Assembly (NCBI RefSeq): GCF_000308815.1
Contig: NZ_BAFX01000044.1
Span: 1-64,000 of the forward strand
Length of the DNA: 64,000 nt
Origin: Nocardia concava NBRC 100430
Lineage (GTDB): Bacteria; Actinomycetota; Actinomycetes; Mycobacteriales; Mycobacteriaceae
Direction of reading: 5' to 3'
The translations under genes and the position numbers were made by a program. Below, piece after piece: positions 43,953 through 53,491 of the stretch; the first letter of the stretch is position 1, and the number at the start of each line of letters is the position of its first letter. The notes under the pieces were generated by a model. That model saw nothing but the letters and a program-made list of their open reading frames with translations. It did not search any database and had not been told where the DNA came from.

Positions 43953-46331
43953 ATGGCCAAGACCGAATCTGCCCCGACCGTCCCGCCCGCCGACTCCCAC
44001 GATCTGATCCGCGTGGTCGGCGCGCGGGTAAACAACCTCAAGGACGTCTCGGTCGAGCTGCCCAAGCGGCGGCTCACGGTGTTCACGGGCGTGTCCGGGT
44101 CGGGCAAGAGCTCGCTGGTGTTCGACACCATCGCCGCGGAATCGCAGCGGTTGATCAACGAGACCTACAGCGCGTTCGTGCAGGGCTTCATGCCGAATCT
44201 GGCGCGGCCCGAGGTGGATGTGCTCGAGGGTCTGACCACCGCGATCAGCGTGGATCAGCAACGCATGGGCGGGGATCCGCGCTCGACGGTCGGCACCGCC
44301 ACCGACGCCAATGCCATGCTGCGCATCCTGTTCAGCCGGCTGGGCAAGCCGCATATCGGTTCGCCGCAGGCGTTCTCGTTCAATGTCGCCTCGATCAGCG
44401 GTGCGGGCGCGGTCACCGTGGAGAAGGGCGGGCAGCAGGTCAAGGAGCGGCGCAGCTTCAGCGTCACCGGCGGCATGTGCCTGCGGTGCGAGGGGCGCGG
44501 GGCGGTCAACGATATCGATCTGACCCAGCTCTACGACGACAGCAAATCGCTGCGCGAGGGCCCGTTCACCATTCCCGGCTACAGCATGGACGGCTGGTAC
44601 GGGCGGATCTTCATCGGCTCCGGCTTCTTCGATCCGGACAAGCCGATCAAGAAGTACAACAAGCGTGAGCTGGCGGATCTGCTCTACAAGGAGCCGACCA
44701 AGATCAAGGTCGAGGGCATCAACCTGACCTATGAGGGGCTGATCCCCAAGATCCGGAAGTCCATGCTGTCCAAGGACGTCGACTCGCTGCAGCCGCATGT
44801 GCGCGCGTTCGTGGAGCGGGCGGTCACCTTCCAGGTGTGCCCGGAATGCCACGGCACCCGGCTCAGCGAGCTGACCCGGTCCTCGAAGATCAAGAAGATC
44901 AATATCGCCGACGCCTGCGCCATGCAGATCAGCGATCTGGCCGAGTGGGTGCGCGGGTTGAAGGAGCCGTCGGTCGCGCCGCTGCTGGAATCGCTACAGG
45001 CCGTGCTGGATTCGTTCGTGGAGATCGGGCTCGGCTACCTGAGCCTGGATCGCGCGTCGGGCACGCTGTCGGGCGGAGAGGCCCAGCGCGTCAAGATGAT
45101 CCGGCATCTGGGCTCCGCGCTCACCGATGTCACCTACGTCTTCGACGAGCCGACCGTGGGCCTGCACCCGCACGACATCCAGCGCATGAACGATCTGCTG
45201 CTGCAGTTGCGGGACAAGGGCAACACGGTGCTGGTGGTCGAGCACAAGCCCGAGACCATCGCCATCGCCGACCACATCGTCGACATCGGGCCCGGGGCGG
45301 GCGCGGGCGGCGGCACCGTGTGCTTCGAGGGCACGGTGGACGGACTGCGCAGCAGCGGGACCATCACCGGACGCCATTTCGACGACCGGGCGAAGCTGAA
45401 GGATTCGGTGCGCAAGCCCAAGGGCGCGTTGGAGATTCGCGGCGCGGACGCCAACAATCTGCAGAAGGTGGACGTCGACATCCCGCTCGGGGTGCTGACG
45501 GTCATCACCGGCGTCGCGGGATCGGGCAAGAGTTCCCTTGTGCACGGGTCGATTCCGGCGTCGGAGGGCGTGATCTCCGTCGATCAGGGCTCGATTCGCG
45601 GTTCGCGGCGCAGCAATCCGGCCACTTACACCGGGCTGCTCGACCCCATTCGCAAGGCCTTCGCCAAGGCCAATGGCGTGAAACCCGCACTGTTCAGCGC
45701 GAATTCGGAGGGTGCGTGCCCGACCTGCAATGGCGCGGGCGTGATCTACACCGATCTGGCCATGATGGCCGGGGTCGCCACCGTGTGTGAGGAGTGCGAG
45801 GGCAAGCGGTTCCAGGCGGCGGTGCTGGAATACAAGCTCGGCGGGCGCGATATCAGCGAGGTGCTGGCCATGCCGGTCAGCGAGGCGCTGGGGTACTTCG
45901 AGACGGGGGAGTCGAAAATCCCTGCCGCGCACAAGATCGTGCAGCATCTCTCCGAGGTGGGGCTGGGCTACCTGAGCCTGGGGCAGCCGCTGACCACGCT
46001 GTCCGGCGGTGAGCGTCAGCGGCTGAAGCTGGCCACGCACATGGGGGAGAAGGGCGGGATCTACGTCCTCGACGAGCCCACCACGGGTCTGCACCTCGCG
46101 GATGTCGAGAATCTGCTCGGATTGCTGGACCGCCTGGTTGATTCCGGCAAATCTGTCATCGTCATCGAGCATCACCAGGCCGTGATGGCGCATGCCGACT
46201 GGATCATCGACCTCGGTCCGGGTGCGGGTCACGACGGTGGCCGCATCGTCTTCGAGGGCACCCCCGCCGACCTGGTGGCCGCGCGCTCGACCCTGACCGG
46301 TGAGCATCTTGCCGCGTATGTCGGTTCCTGA
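43953..46331 (+). CDS. UvrA-like class II ABC ATPase (UvrA2/DrrC type)
   Basis: A 792-aa protein with two ABC modules, Walker A GVSGSGKSS (46-54) and GVAGSGKSS (about 520), signatures SGGEAQRV and SGGERQRL, and paired zinc sites (CLRCEGRG/CPECHGTR, CPTCNGAG/CEECEGKR). It is shorter than true UvrA (about 950 aa), consistent with lack of the UvrB-binding domain, which defines UvrA2/DrrC proteins that protect producers and others from DNA-intercalating drugs. GGAG lies before the ATG. Confidence 0.92.
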   Translation: MAKTESAPTVPPADSHDLIRVVGARVNNLKDVSVELPKRRLTVFTGVSGSGKSSLVFDTIAAESQRLINETYSAFVQGFMPNLARPEVDVLEGLTTAISVDQQRMGGDPRSTVGTATDANAMLRILFSRLGKPHIGSPQAFSFNVASISGAGAVTVEKGGQQVKERRSFSVTGGMCLRCEGRGAVNDIDLTQLYDDSKSLREGPFTIPGYSMDGWYGRIFIGSGFFDPDKPIKKYNKRELADLLYKEPTKIKVEGINLTYEGLIPKIRKSMLSKDVDSLQPHVRAFVERAVTFQVCPECHGTRLSELTRSSKIKKINIADACAMQISDLAEWVRGLKEPSVAPLLESLQAVLDSFVEIGLGYLSLDRASGTLSGGEAQRVKMIRHLGSALTDVTYVFDEPTVGLHPHDIQRMNDLLLQLRDKGNTVLVVEHKPETIAIADHIVDIGPGAGAGGGTVCFEGTVDGLRSSGTITGRHFDDRAKLKDSVRKPKGALEIRGADANNLQKVDVDIPLGVLTVITGVAGSGKSSLVHGSIPASEGVISVDQGSIRGSRRSNPATYTGLLDPIRKAFAKANGVKPALFSANSEGACPTCNGAGVIYTDLAMMAGVATVCEECEGKRFQAAVLEYKLGGRDISEVLAMPVSEALGYFETGESKIPAAHKIVQHLSEVGLGYLSLGQPLTTLSGGERQRLKLATHMGEKGGIYVLDEPTTGLHLADVENLLGLLDRLVDSGKSVIVIEHHQAVMAHADWIIDLGPGAGHDGGRIVFEGTPADLVAARSTLTGEHLAAYVGS

Positions 46332-46380
46332 GAACGGAATACATCGGACAAACCGGTAAAAATCACCAATAATCTGCTCA

Positions 46381-46445
46381 AATAGCCTATAGCTATTAAT
46401 TCGTGCGGGGCGTACTCTGGCTCGCTGTGTGTCCGTGACAGCGAG
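46381..46445 (+). promoter_or_regulatory. Leader with two hairpins before small membrane protein
   Basis: AATAGC-CTATA-GCTATT (46381-46397) lies in an unusually AT-rich patch. CTCGCTGT (46421-46428) and ACAGCGAG (46438-46445) form a perfect 8-bp stem with a 9-nt loop, 20 nt before the GTG at 46466. Confidence 0.4.
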
Positions 46446-46465
46446 CTCAGAGAAGGGATCTGCCC

Positions 46466-46738
46466 GTGCCTGCCCTCTTCGGATCCGGTTGTGGTGGTGC
46501 GTTTCTCGGACAGCTATCGGGTCCGCCGCTCGGCACCGTCGTCATGGGCGACGACGGCACGATCCTGGTCACCGTGCGCCGCCAGAACTGGGCGGTGGCC
46601 TGGATCAGCGCCGCCCTGATCCTCGTGATCGCCGTCGGATTGGCGGTACTGCTCACGCACGCGAAATTCCATGAGCAGCAACCGATTGCGCCGACTCCGG
46701 TATCGAGTTGCCAGCCCTTCTGCTCCGCGGTGCAGTAG
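46466..46738 (+). CDS. Small single-pass membrane protein
   Basis: A 90-aa protein with one strong membrane helix (VAWISAALILVIAVGLAVLL, about 43-62) and a short C-terminus with two Cys residues (SSCQPFCSAVQ). GTG at 46466 has GAAGGGA upstream. No family recognised. It follows the UvrA2 gene after a structured AT-rich leader, so it is probably transcribed separately. Confidence 0.6.
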   Translation: MPALFGSGCGGAFLGQLSGPPLGTVVMGDDGTILVTVRRQNWAVAWISAALILVIAVGLAVLLTHAKFHEQQPIAPTPVSSCQPFCSAVQ

Positions 46739-46795
46739 CCTGCGGGAATATCGTCGGCCTCCCGCTGTTGACGGTGCACAGCGAAGGGAGCGATT

Positions 46796-48016
46796 GTGGC
46801 GAACGGGTTTTCGGCCGACGGGCTGGCAAAAGTAAGTGAAGTCCTCGACGGATACGTCGAGCGCGGTGAGGTGGCCGGTGCGGTGGCCCTGATCTACCGG
46901 CACGGAGAACTGGCACAGGTCGACACCGTCGGCTGGCGCGACCGGGCCGCGCGGCTCCCGATGCGGCGCGACACCCTCTTCCGCATCGCCTCGATGACCA
47001 AGCCGATCACCGCGGTGGCCGTGCTGACGCTGGTCCAGGAGGGCCGCATCGGTCTCCAGGACCCGATCGACACCTGGCTCCCGGAACTGGCCGACCGCAA
47101 GGTCATGCGCGACATCGACGGTTCCCCCGACGACGTCGTCCCCGCCGAGCGCCCCATCACCCTCGATGACCTGCTCACCTACCGCTTCGGCCTGGGTTGG
47201 GGCCGCTCCAGCCTCGCACCCCAATTGTTCGCTCTCACAGCCGATCCCATCGCCAGCGCCATCGGCGTGGCCGATGCCGAAACCCTCGACCCGGACGCCT
47301 GGCTGCGCAAGCTCGCCGAACTCCCGCTCATCGCCCAGCCCGGCACCCTGTGGCGCTACCACACCGCCTCCGACGTCCTCGGCATCCTGCTCACCCGCAT
47401 CACCGGCCAGCCCCTGGAAACCGTTCTGCGCGAACGTGTCCTGGACCCGCTGGGCATGTCCGACACCGGATTCGTCGTCCCCGAATCCAAGCGCGACCGC
47501 CTGAGCGTCCTCTACGGCCCCGACGACACCGAATTGGACCGCCCCGCCACCACCGCCTGGGGCGAGCAACCCCTGTTCCCCTCCGCCGGTGCGGGCCTGG
47601 TCTCCACCGCCGACGACTATGCCCGTTTCGCCCATATGCTCCTCAACGGCGGCGAACTCGACGGCGTCCGAGTCCTCTCCACCGACCTGGTAGCCGCCCT
47701 GAGCACCGACTATCTAACCCCCGAACAACACGCCACTCCACCCTTCAACCCGCCCCTGGGCCAAACCATCTGGGCCGACCAGGGTTTCGGCTACGGCGTC
47801 AAGATCCAGACCGAACCCAACGGCGGCGTCCCCAGCGTAGGCACCCTCTCCTGGCCCGGTGGCCTCGGCACCGACTGGCACGCCGACCCCGAGAAGGACC
47901 TGGTCACCCTCCTCCTGGTCCAATCCGCCAACATCATCATCGCCGCCGAATGGCGCAGCCCCCTCGGCGACGACTTCCTCTCCACCGTCTACGCGGCCCT
48001 CGAGGATCAGCCGTAG
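46796..48016 (+). CDS. Serine hydrolase of beta-lactamase fold (class C/family VIII esterase)
   Basis: A 406-aa protein with the SxxK motif SMTK (Ser66, Lys69), a Tyr motif in WRYHTASDVLG and a Trp-Gly-type third motif SWPGGLGTDW. It lacks an obvious signal peptide, pointing to an intracellular esterase rather than a beta-lactamase. GTG at 46796 has GAAGGGAG. It converges on and overlaps by 10 nt another member of the same fold. Confidence 0.87.
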   Translation: MANGFSADGLAKVSEVLDGYVERGEVAGAVALIYRHGELAQVDTVGWRDRAARLPMRRDTLFRIASMTKPITAVAVLTLVQEGRIGLQDPIDTWLPELADRKVMRDIDGSPDDVVPAERPITLDDLLTYRFGLGWGRSSLAPQLFALTADPIASAIGVADAETLDPDAWLRKLAELPLIAQPGTLWRYHTASDVLGILLTRITGQPLETVLRERVLDPLGMSDTGFVVPESKRDRLSVLYGPDDTELDRPATTAWGEQPLFPSAGAGLVSTADDYARFAHMLLNGGELDGVRVLSTDLVAALSTDYLTPEQHATPPFNPPLGQTIWADQGFGYGVKIQTEPNGGVPSVGTLSWPGGLGTDWHADPEKDLVTLLLVQSANIIIAAEWRSPLGDDFLSTVYAALEDQP

Positions 48017-49203
48017 AAGGTAGGGAGCATGCCCTTGACCAGGACCAGGGCCGATCCTTCGCCGGAGGGGACGGTGGCCAGGTTGGTGGCCACCACGATG
48101 GTGAGGCCGGAGTCAGGGTCGGAGGCCATGAAGGTCATGAAGCCTGGGAGTTGGCCGTCGTGGCCGAGCAGGTGGGCGCCGAAACGGACGATGCCCAGGC
48201 CGTAGCCCGCCGTTTCGGGGTGGGCCGGGTCGATCGGCTGGATGCTGTCGATTCGAGTCCGCTGCATCTGTTTGTCGAGCAGATCGCCGTCGGCCAGGGC
48301 TTTCGCGTAGGTGGTCATGTCGTCGACGACGGAGATCGCGGCGCCCGCGGTCCAGGCCCAGGACGGGCTGGCGGTGGTCTGGTCGGTCGGCTTCAGGGTT
48401 CCGGCCAGGGCCGCGGCTTGTTGATCCGGTGGCAGGGCGGCGGTTTCGAGGGTGGAGACATTGGTGCCGAACGCGTAGCCCCGGGGGTGCGGGTCGGGGA
48501 GGGCGGAGTCCGTGGCGGCGGGGAACGAGGTGTGTTTCAGGCCCAGCGGGGTGAAGATGCGCTGCTGGAAGCTGTCGGCCACCGGCCGGCCGGTGACTTT
48601 TTCGATGACCAGGCCGAGCAGGATGGTGTTGGTGTTGCAGTATTCGAACCTCTCGCCGGGCGCGAAATTGACCGGATGGGCGAAGGCGATAGCGAGCAGT
48701 TCGGTTGGGGTCCAGACCTTCTGCGGTTGGTTGTCGAGGTCGGCGTTGAACTGTTCGTCGAAGGTGTAGCTGTAGAGGCCGCTGCGCATTTCGGCCAGCT
48801 GGGCCAGGGTGATGCGGTCGCCGTTGGGGACGCCGGGCCAATATTTCGCGATCGGATCGGAGAGGGCGAGTTTGCCTTCCTGCGCCAGTTGCAGCAGCAC
48901 CGTGACGGTCATGGTCTTGGTGTTGCTGCCGATTCGGAAGTGGTCGTCCACCGTCATCGGGTCGTTCTCGCCGAGGGTTCCGGTCCCGAATGTGGCCGTC
49001 CAATCCCCGTCCTTCGGTGATCTGACGACGACCACTGCACCCGGAATGACGTTGTCCTTCATCAATTTGTCGATGATGGGCCGCAGTGTCGCGGCATACG
49101 CGGGTTCCTTCGATCCGCCCGAATCGGGGGACGACCCGCACCCCACCGCGACCGTCAACCCCACGGCCGCGACAACCACACCTAAACCCCGTCGGTATCC
49201 CAT
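48007..49203 (-). CDS. Penicillin-binding/beta-lactamase-fold lipoprotein
   Basis: A 398-aa exported serine hydrolase: signal peptide and lipobox ending at Cys22 (VAVGC), SxxK motif SNTK (93-96), YCN (188-190) and a HDGQLPG third motif. It resembles D-alanyl-D-alanine carboxypeptidase-like proteins of actinobacteria. Cell-envelope location and the intact triad suggest peptide or ester hydrolysis at the wall; the substrate is unproven. Confidence 0.88.
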   Translation of the reverse strand: MGYRRGLGVVVAAVGLTVAVGCGSSPDSGGSKEPAYAATLRPIIDKLMKDNVIPGAVVVVRSPKDGDWTATFGTGTLGENDPMTVDDHFRIGSNTKTMTVTVLLQLAQEGKLALSDPIAKYWPGVPNGDRITLAQLAEMRSGLYSYTFDEQFNADLDNQPQKVWTPTELLAIAFAHPVNFAPGERFEYCNTNTILLGLVIEKVTGRPVADSFQQRIFTPLGLKHTSFPAATDSALPDPHPRGYAFGTNVSTLETAALPPDQQAAALAGTLKPTDQTTASPSWAWTAGAAISVVDDMTTYAKALADGDLLDKQMQRTRIDSIQPIDPAHPETAGYGLGIVRFGAHLLGHDGQLPGFMTFMASDPDSGLTIVVATNLATVPSGEGSALVLVKGMLPTFYG

Positions 49204-49293
49204 GGCTTCGACTCCGGGTCCGCTGGATCGTGGTTAACGAATGGATTGCCCAGCCTAGACCCGTACCGCATGGTCTGTACGGAGAACGGCCGC

Positions 49294-49908
49294 TCAGCTG
49301 GAGCGCGAGAAGACCGCCACCAGGAAGTCGGAGTCGGGGGTGAAGGGGCGGAGGTCCCAGGTCGCGAGCCGCAAATCGGTTGTGAGGCCGGAGGTTTCGG
49401 CGTCGGACAGGAATTCGCCGAACTCGTAGCCGCGGTCCGCGCCGAATCCGGTGATCAGGCGACCGGTCGGGGCGAGGTGCCGGGCGAAGGCGGTCAGGAC
49501 GGCGATCCGGGTGGAGGGGGCCAGGAAGGTCATCACATTGCCCGCGCAGACGATGGCGTCGAAGTCGGCGGGGATGCCGCGGCCCGGGAGGTCCAGTTCG
49601 GCGAGGTCGCCGACCAGCCAGGTGGGGCCGGGGTAGTCCTGCTCGGCGGCGGCGATCAGGACCGGATCGACATCGACGCCGACCACGGCGTGACCGACAT
49701 CGTGCAGGTAGCCGCCGACCCGTCCCGGACCACACCCCGCGTCCAGCACCCGGCTGCCGCGTGCGAGCATCGCGTCGACCAGGCGCGCCTCCCCGGCAAT
49801 GTCCTTGCCCTGGGCCGCCATTGCCCGGAAACGCTCGACGTACCACGTGGAATGCTCGGGATTCGCCGCGGCGAGTTCCTCCCACTGGCTGGGGGTGCGT
49901 CCGGTCAT
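49294..49908 (-). CDS. Class I SAM-dependent methyltransferase
   Basis: A 204-aa protein with SAM motif I RVLDAGCGPGRVGGYL, acidic loop VGVDVDP and the DFDAIVCAGNVMTFL segment. ATG at 49908 is preceded by AGGAGG; a 46-residue upstream extension is Pro/Arg-rich and non-conserved. It lies 52 nt after trpS on the same strand. Substrate not predictable. Confidence 0.82.
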   Translation of the reverse strand: MTGRTPSQWEELAAANPEHSTWYVERFRAMAAQGKDIAGEARLVDAMLARGSRVLDAGCGPGRVGGYLHDVGHAVVGVDVDPVLIAAAEQDYPGPTWLVGDLAELDLPGRGIPADFDAIVCAGNVMTFLAPSTRIAVLTAFARHLAPTGRLITGFGADRGYEFGEFLSDAETSGLTTDLRLATWDLRPFTPDSDFLVAVFSRSS

Positions 49909-49960
49909 GGCTTGTTTCCTCCTGGGTGAGTCGAGCGGCCTGGGGCGGTCGGGCAATGGG

Positions 49961-51013
49961 TCAGTAAACGGTCCCCATTGCCGCGCGGACCTCGTCGAGG
50001 GTGCGTTCGGCGATCTCGTTGGCGCGTCGATTGCCTTCGCGGACAAGGCTGCTCGCGAAGTCGGGGTCGGCGGCGAGTTCGGCGCGGCGGGCGCGGTGGC
50101 CGGCGAAGAATTCGTTGACCGCGTCGGTGGCGAGCTTCTTCAGGGCGGCCCCGCCGCCGTCGCCGAGCTTGTCGGCGAGGGTGTGCTCATCGCTGCCCAG
50201 GCACAGGGCGGCGGTGGTGAGCAGGGCCGAAACACCCGGGCGCGCATCGGGATCGAAGGTGATGCGGCGATCGGAGTCGGTGGGGGTGCGCTTGATCAAG
50301 GCCGCGGTCTCGTCGGCGGTCATGGACAGCGAGATGGCATTGCCGTAGCTCTTGGACATCTTGCGGCCGTCCAGGCCCGGAATCTCGGGGGTGGAGGTGA
50401 GCAGCGCCTGCGGTTCGGGGAAGACCTTGCCCCAGCGCTCGTTGAACCGGCGCGCGATGACCCGGGTGACCTCGAGGTGCGGCAGCTGATCCTTGCCCAC
50501 CGGCACCAGGTTGCCCTTGCAGAACAGGATGTCGGCGGCCTGATGCACCGGATAGGTGAGCATGAGCCCGCTCAGCGCCCGCTCCGAGGCGGCCAGCTCG
50601 GCCTTGACCGTCGGATTGCGGTGCAGCTCGGCCTCGGTGACCAGGCTCAGGAACGGCAGCATGAGCTGGTTGAGGGCGGGCACCGCGGAGTGGGTGAAGA
50701 CGGTCGCCTTGCTCATGTCGATGCCGGCGGCGGCGTAGTCGAGCACGGCGCTGTAGACGTTGTCGCGCACCTGACCGAGGGTGTCGCGGTCGGTGATGAC
50801 CTGATAGTCGGCCAGGATCACGAACAGGTCCACGCCGAGGCCCTGCAGCCGTACGCGCTCCCGGATGGTGCCGAAGTAGTGGCCCAGATGCAGTCTGCCC
50901 GTGGGCCGTTCGCCGGTGAGGACACGGAAGCGGTCGGGGTGGGCGGTCACCTCGGCGGCGAGTTCGTCACTGCGCTCGCGGGTGGCGGCAAAGGAATCCG
51001 AGGGGGAAGACAC
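49961..51013 (-). CDS. trpS: Tryptophanyl-tRNA synthetase
   Basis: A 350-aa class I synthetase: HIGH-like LHLGH (41-45) within PTGRLHLGHYFG, KMSKS motif in GRKMSKSYGN near residue 217, and YPVHQAADIL. Length matches bacterial TrpRS. GTG at 51013 has no ribosome-binding site; TAAGTT (51024-51019 on the minus strand) ends 5 nt upstream, suggesting a leaderless transcript. Confidence 0.95.
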   Translation of the reverse strand: MSSPSDSFAATRERSDELAAEVTAHPDRFRVLTGERPTGRLHLGHYFGTIRERVRLQGLGVDLFVILADYQVITDRDTLGQVRDNVYSAVLDYAAAGIDMSKATVFTHSAVPALNQLMLPFLSLVTEAELHRNPTVKAELAASERALSGLMLTYPVHQAADILFCKGNLVPVGKDQLPHLEVTRVIARRFNERWGKVFPEPQALLTSTPEIPGLDGRKMSKSYGNAISLSMTADETAALIKRTPTDSDRRITFDPDARPGVSALLTTAALCLGSDEHTLADKLGDGGGAALKKLATDAVNEFFAGHRARRAELAADPDFASSLVREGNRRANEIAERTLDEVRAAMGTVY

Positions 51014-51066
51014 CGTTCAACTTAACAAAACGGGTCCGCCCCTCGGCATGGGCATATGTCACACGC

Positions 51067-52371
51067 TCACGGATGCGCCGACACCACACGCGGCATGGGT
51101 GCGACCGAGCCCGGGCACGGCGCGGGGCACAGGTGCCCGGCCAGCGCGGTGTGCGGGCTGCGGTGGCGCAGCGAGCCGAGCATGGCGGCGGCCTCGAGGG
51201 CGATCACGATGAATCCGTAGCCGTAGGTGGTGGCGGCGAGCCCGAAGCGCAGCACGCACAGGCCCGCGATCACCGCCGGGACGCTGAGCGACAGGTAGGA
51301 CACCACGTAGATGGCGGTCACCACCTCGGCGCGGTTCTCGGCGGGCGCGAGTCCGGTCAGCATGCGCAGTGCCCCGGAGAACGACGGCCCGAATCCGATC
51401 CCGGCCACGATGCTGGCCGCGAAGAACAGCCATACGCTGTGCGTCGCCGCCCCGAGCAGCGCCACCGATACGCCGGTGATGAGCAGCACCGGACCGCGCA
51501 GCAGCGCCTGATCGATGGTCCAGTCCCGGGCCAGCAGCGCGGTCACCGCCGAGGTGCCCTGCAACGCGACCACCACCAGACCTCCGGCCAGCGGCGTCGA
51601 GACGTGGAACTGCACCTTCATCAGCGCACCGCCGAGGGCCAGGTAGAGCCCGCCCAGCGCCCAGGTCGCCGCGATCGACGGCACCAGGGTCAGGAATGCG
51701 ACCCGAACCGGTTGCGGCACCGAGACTTTGGGACGCAGCGAGGCCAGGCCCTGCCCGTCGGGCCGCACGGTTTCCGGAATCAGCAGCACGCCGAGCACGA
51801 TGATGGTGAACGCCGCCGCCAGCAGCCAGTACACCAGCCGGGTCGGCGCGGGCGCGTAGGCGACCAGCAGCCCGGAACTGATGGCCCCCACCGCGAGTCC
51901 GCCACCGGCGGCCACATTGGTCATGAGCGCCCCGAGCCGGGATTCGGCGGGTTGCAGATCGATCAGGGCCGCGGTGATCGCGCCGGTGGCCAGACCGGTG
52001 GCGATGCCCTGCACGATCCGCGCGGTGAAAAGCCAAGCCACCGACTGCGCTTCGGCGAAGGCCAGCGTGCCGAGCAACTCCACCAGCACCGCCGCGACCA
52101 GCACCGGCCGCCGCCCGATGTGATCGGACAGCGACCCCGCGAACAACAAGGTCACCAGGAGCGCAATGGCATTGGCCGCGTACACCCCGGTCGACACCAG
52201 CGACGAGTAATGCCACATCTGCTGATACACCGGATACATCGGCGACGGCGCGGCCGACGCGAACAACAACAGCCCCAGCGCCACGGCCAGCAGCCAGAAC
52301 GCCGCGGTATTCGACATCCGGTAGCGCACAGGAGATTCGACGCCTAGCGCCCCATCTGGAAGGTTCTGCAT
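51067..52371 (-). CDS. MFS transporter
   Basis: A 434-aa transporter with about 12 membrane helices, motif A-like GSLSDHIGRRPVLVAAVL in loop 2-3 and RIVQGIATGLATGAITAAL in helix 4-5. The C-terminal 40 residues are Pro/Cys-rich and cytoplasmic. ATG at 52371 (MQNLPDGALG) has GAGGAATT upstream; an in-frame start further upstream lacks conserved sequence. Substrate unknown. It follows the AraC gene on the same strand after 121 nt. Confidence 0.85.
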   Translation of the reverse strand: MQNLPDGALGVESPVRYRMSNTAAFWLLAVALGLLLFASAAPSPMYPVYQQMWHYSSLVSTGVYAANAIALLVTLLFAGSLSDHIGRRPVLVAAVLVELLGTLAFAEAQSVAWLFTARIVQGIATGLATGAITAALIDLQPAESRLGALMTNVAAGGGLAVGAISSGLLVAYAPAPTRLVYWLLAAAFTIIVLGVLLIPETVRPDGQGLASLRPKVSVPQPVRVAFLTLVPSIAATWALGGLYLALGGALMKVQFHVSTPLAGGLVVVALQGTSAVTALLARDWTIDQALLRGPVLLITGVSVALLGAATHSVWLFFAASIVAGIGFGPSFSGALRMLTGLAPAENRAEVVTAIYVVSYLSLSVPAVIAGLCVLRFGLAATTYGYGFIVIALEAAAMLGSLRHRSPHTALAGHLCPAPCPGSVAPMPRVVSAHP

Positions 52372-52430
52372 AATTCCTCGGACAAATCGTCGGACGAGTG
52401 CGCTACGAGTCTGACCCATCCGGCCGCCGC

Positions 52431-52455
52431 CCGCTCGCCACTTCGCTGCGAGCGG
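52431..52455 (-). terminator. Hairpin downstream of AraC gene
   Basis: CCGCTCGC (52431-52438) and GCGAGCGG (52448-52455) pair perfectly around a 9-nt loop, 38 nt beyond the AraC stop. No T-run. Confidence 0.35.
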
Positions 52456-52492
52456 ACTCCGACCGTCCGCCAATCGGATTCGCGAGGCCGGG

Positions 52493-53407
52493 TTAATTCA
52501 GGCGGCCGTCGCCCTTGCGGTAGCGCAGCGGCGGGACGTCGTATCTGCGGCGGAAGGCGCGGCTGAAGGCGGCCTCGGAGTCGTATCCGACCTGGTGGGC
52601 CAGTGCCGCGATGGGAATCGGGGTGGTGCGCAACAGGGTTGCGGCGCGGGCCAGGCGGCGGTCGGCGAGGTAGGCGGCGGGCGGCTGGCCCAAGCGGCGG
52701 GTGAAACGATCGGTGAAGGTGGTACGCGACATGGATGCCAGGGCGGCCAGGTCCGAAACCGACCAGGGGGCGGCGGGGGAGCGGTGGATGGCGGTCAGGA
52801 CCGGGGCCAGCGCCGGGTCCAGAGCGGCGGTGAGCCAGCCGGGGGCGGCGGTATCGGTGGACCAGGCGCGTAGCGCGTGAATGAACAGCAGATCCAGTAT
52901 GCGCGAGATCATCGCCGCCGCACCGGGCCGCGGCTGGATCACTTCCACCAGCAACAGATCCAGGCTCAGCGGCAACCACTCCCGGCCGGGGCCCTCGCCG
53001 GAAATGACGATGGCGGGGGCGAGCACGGAAAGCAAAGGGGCGGCTTGCGGTTCGTCGACTTGAAAAGAGCCGCTCACCCACTGTGCCGGTCCGTCGAGGG
53101 CCTCCACCGTATGGGCGTCACCACGGGCCAGAACCACCATGTCTCCGGAACCCACCGTGATGTCTCCGCAGGACCCGGATTCGCTCGCGACCCGAACCCG
53201 GACCGACCCCTGCTCGACGATGTGGAGCACGCGTTTGCCGCGCGGAACTTCCACCGGCGCACCGGGTTCGGCGGTGTGGCGAGTGATCGCCCGCCCGCGT
53301 AGCCGCACGGTCTCGAGAATCTCCGAGAGCGCGTCCAGTTCGGGGTCGTCCACGAAGGCATCCGGCAAATCCGGTGAATCGGCAAAATTTTGCGGCGAAT
53401 CCGTCAT
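52493..53407 (-). CDS. AraC-family regulator with cupin sensor domain
   Basis: A 304-aa protein. An N-terminal cupin-type domain (VLHIVEQGSVRVRV, then GSGDMVVLARGDAHTVEAL, about 25-170) precedes an AraC DNA-binding domain (WSVSDLAALASMSRTTFTDRFTRRLGQPPAAYLADRRLARAATLL and IPIAALAHQVGYDSEAAFSRAFRRRYDVPPLRYR). ATG at 53407 gives a short acidic arm. It is divergent from the hydrolase at 53492, its most likely target. Confidence 0.9.
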   Translation of the reverse strand: MTDSPQNFADSPDLPDAFVDDPELDALSEILETVRLRGRAITRHTAEPGAPVEVPRGKRVLHIVEQGSVRVRVASESGSCGDITVGSGDMVVLARGDAHTVEALDGPAQWVSGSFQVDEPQAAPLLSVLAPAIVISGEGPGREWLPLSLDLLLVEVIQPRPGAAAMISRILDLLFIHALRAWSTDTAAPGWLTAALDPALAPVLTAIHRSPAAPWSVSDLAALASMSRTTFTDRFTRRLGQPPAAYLADRRLARAATLLRTTPIPIAALAHQVGYDSEAAFSRAFRRRYDVPPLRYRKGDGRLN

Positions 53408-53491
53408 GGTCTTTGCTCCATCATCCGAATAGCGTAAATCTCGCCACCCGGGAGGCGCACAAGGATCGGCACGATGAGAAGGAGACACGCA

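Noticed and set aside
53382..53393. Perfect palindrome GCAAAATTTTGC near the AraC start
   Set aside because: It lies within codons 5-9 of the AraC protein and is explained by coding of QNFA; it could still be an autoregulatory site but I have no second copy to support it.
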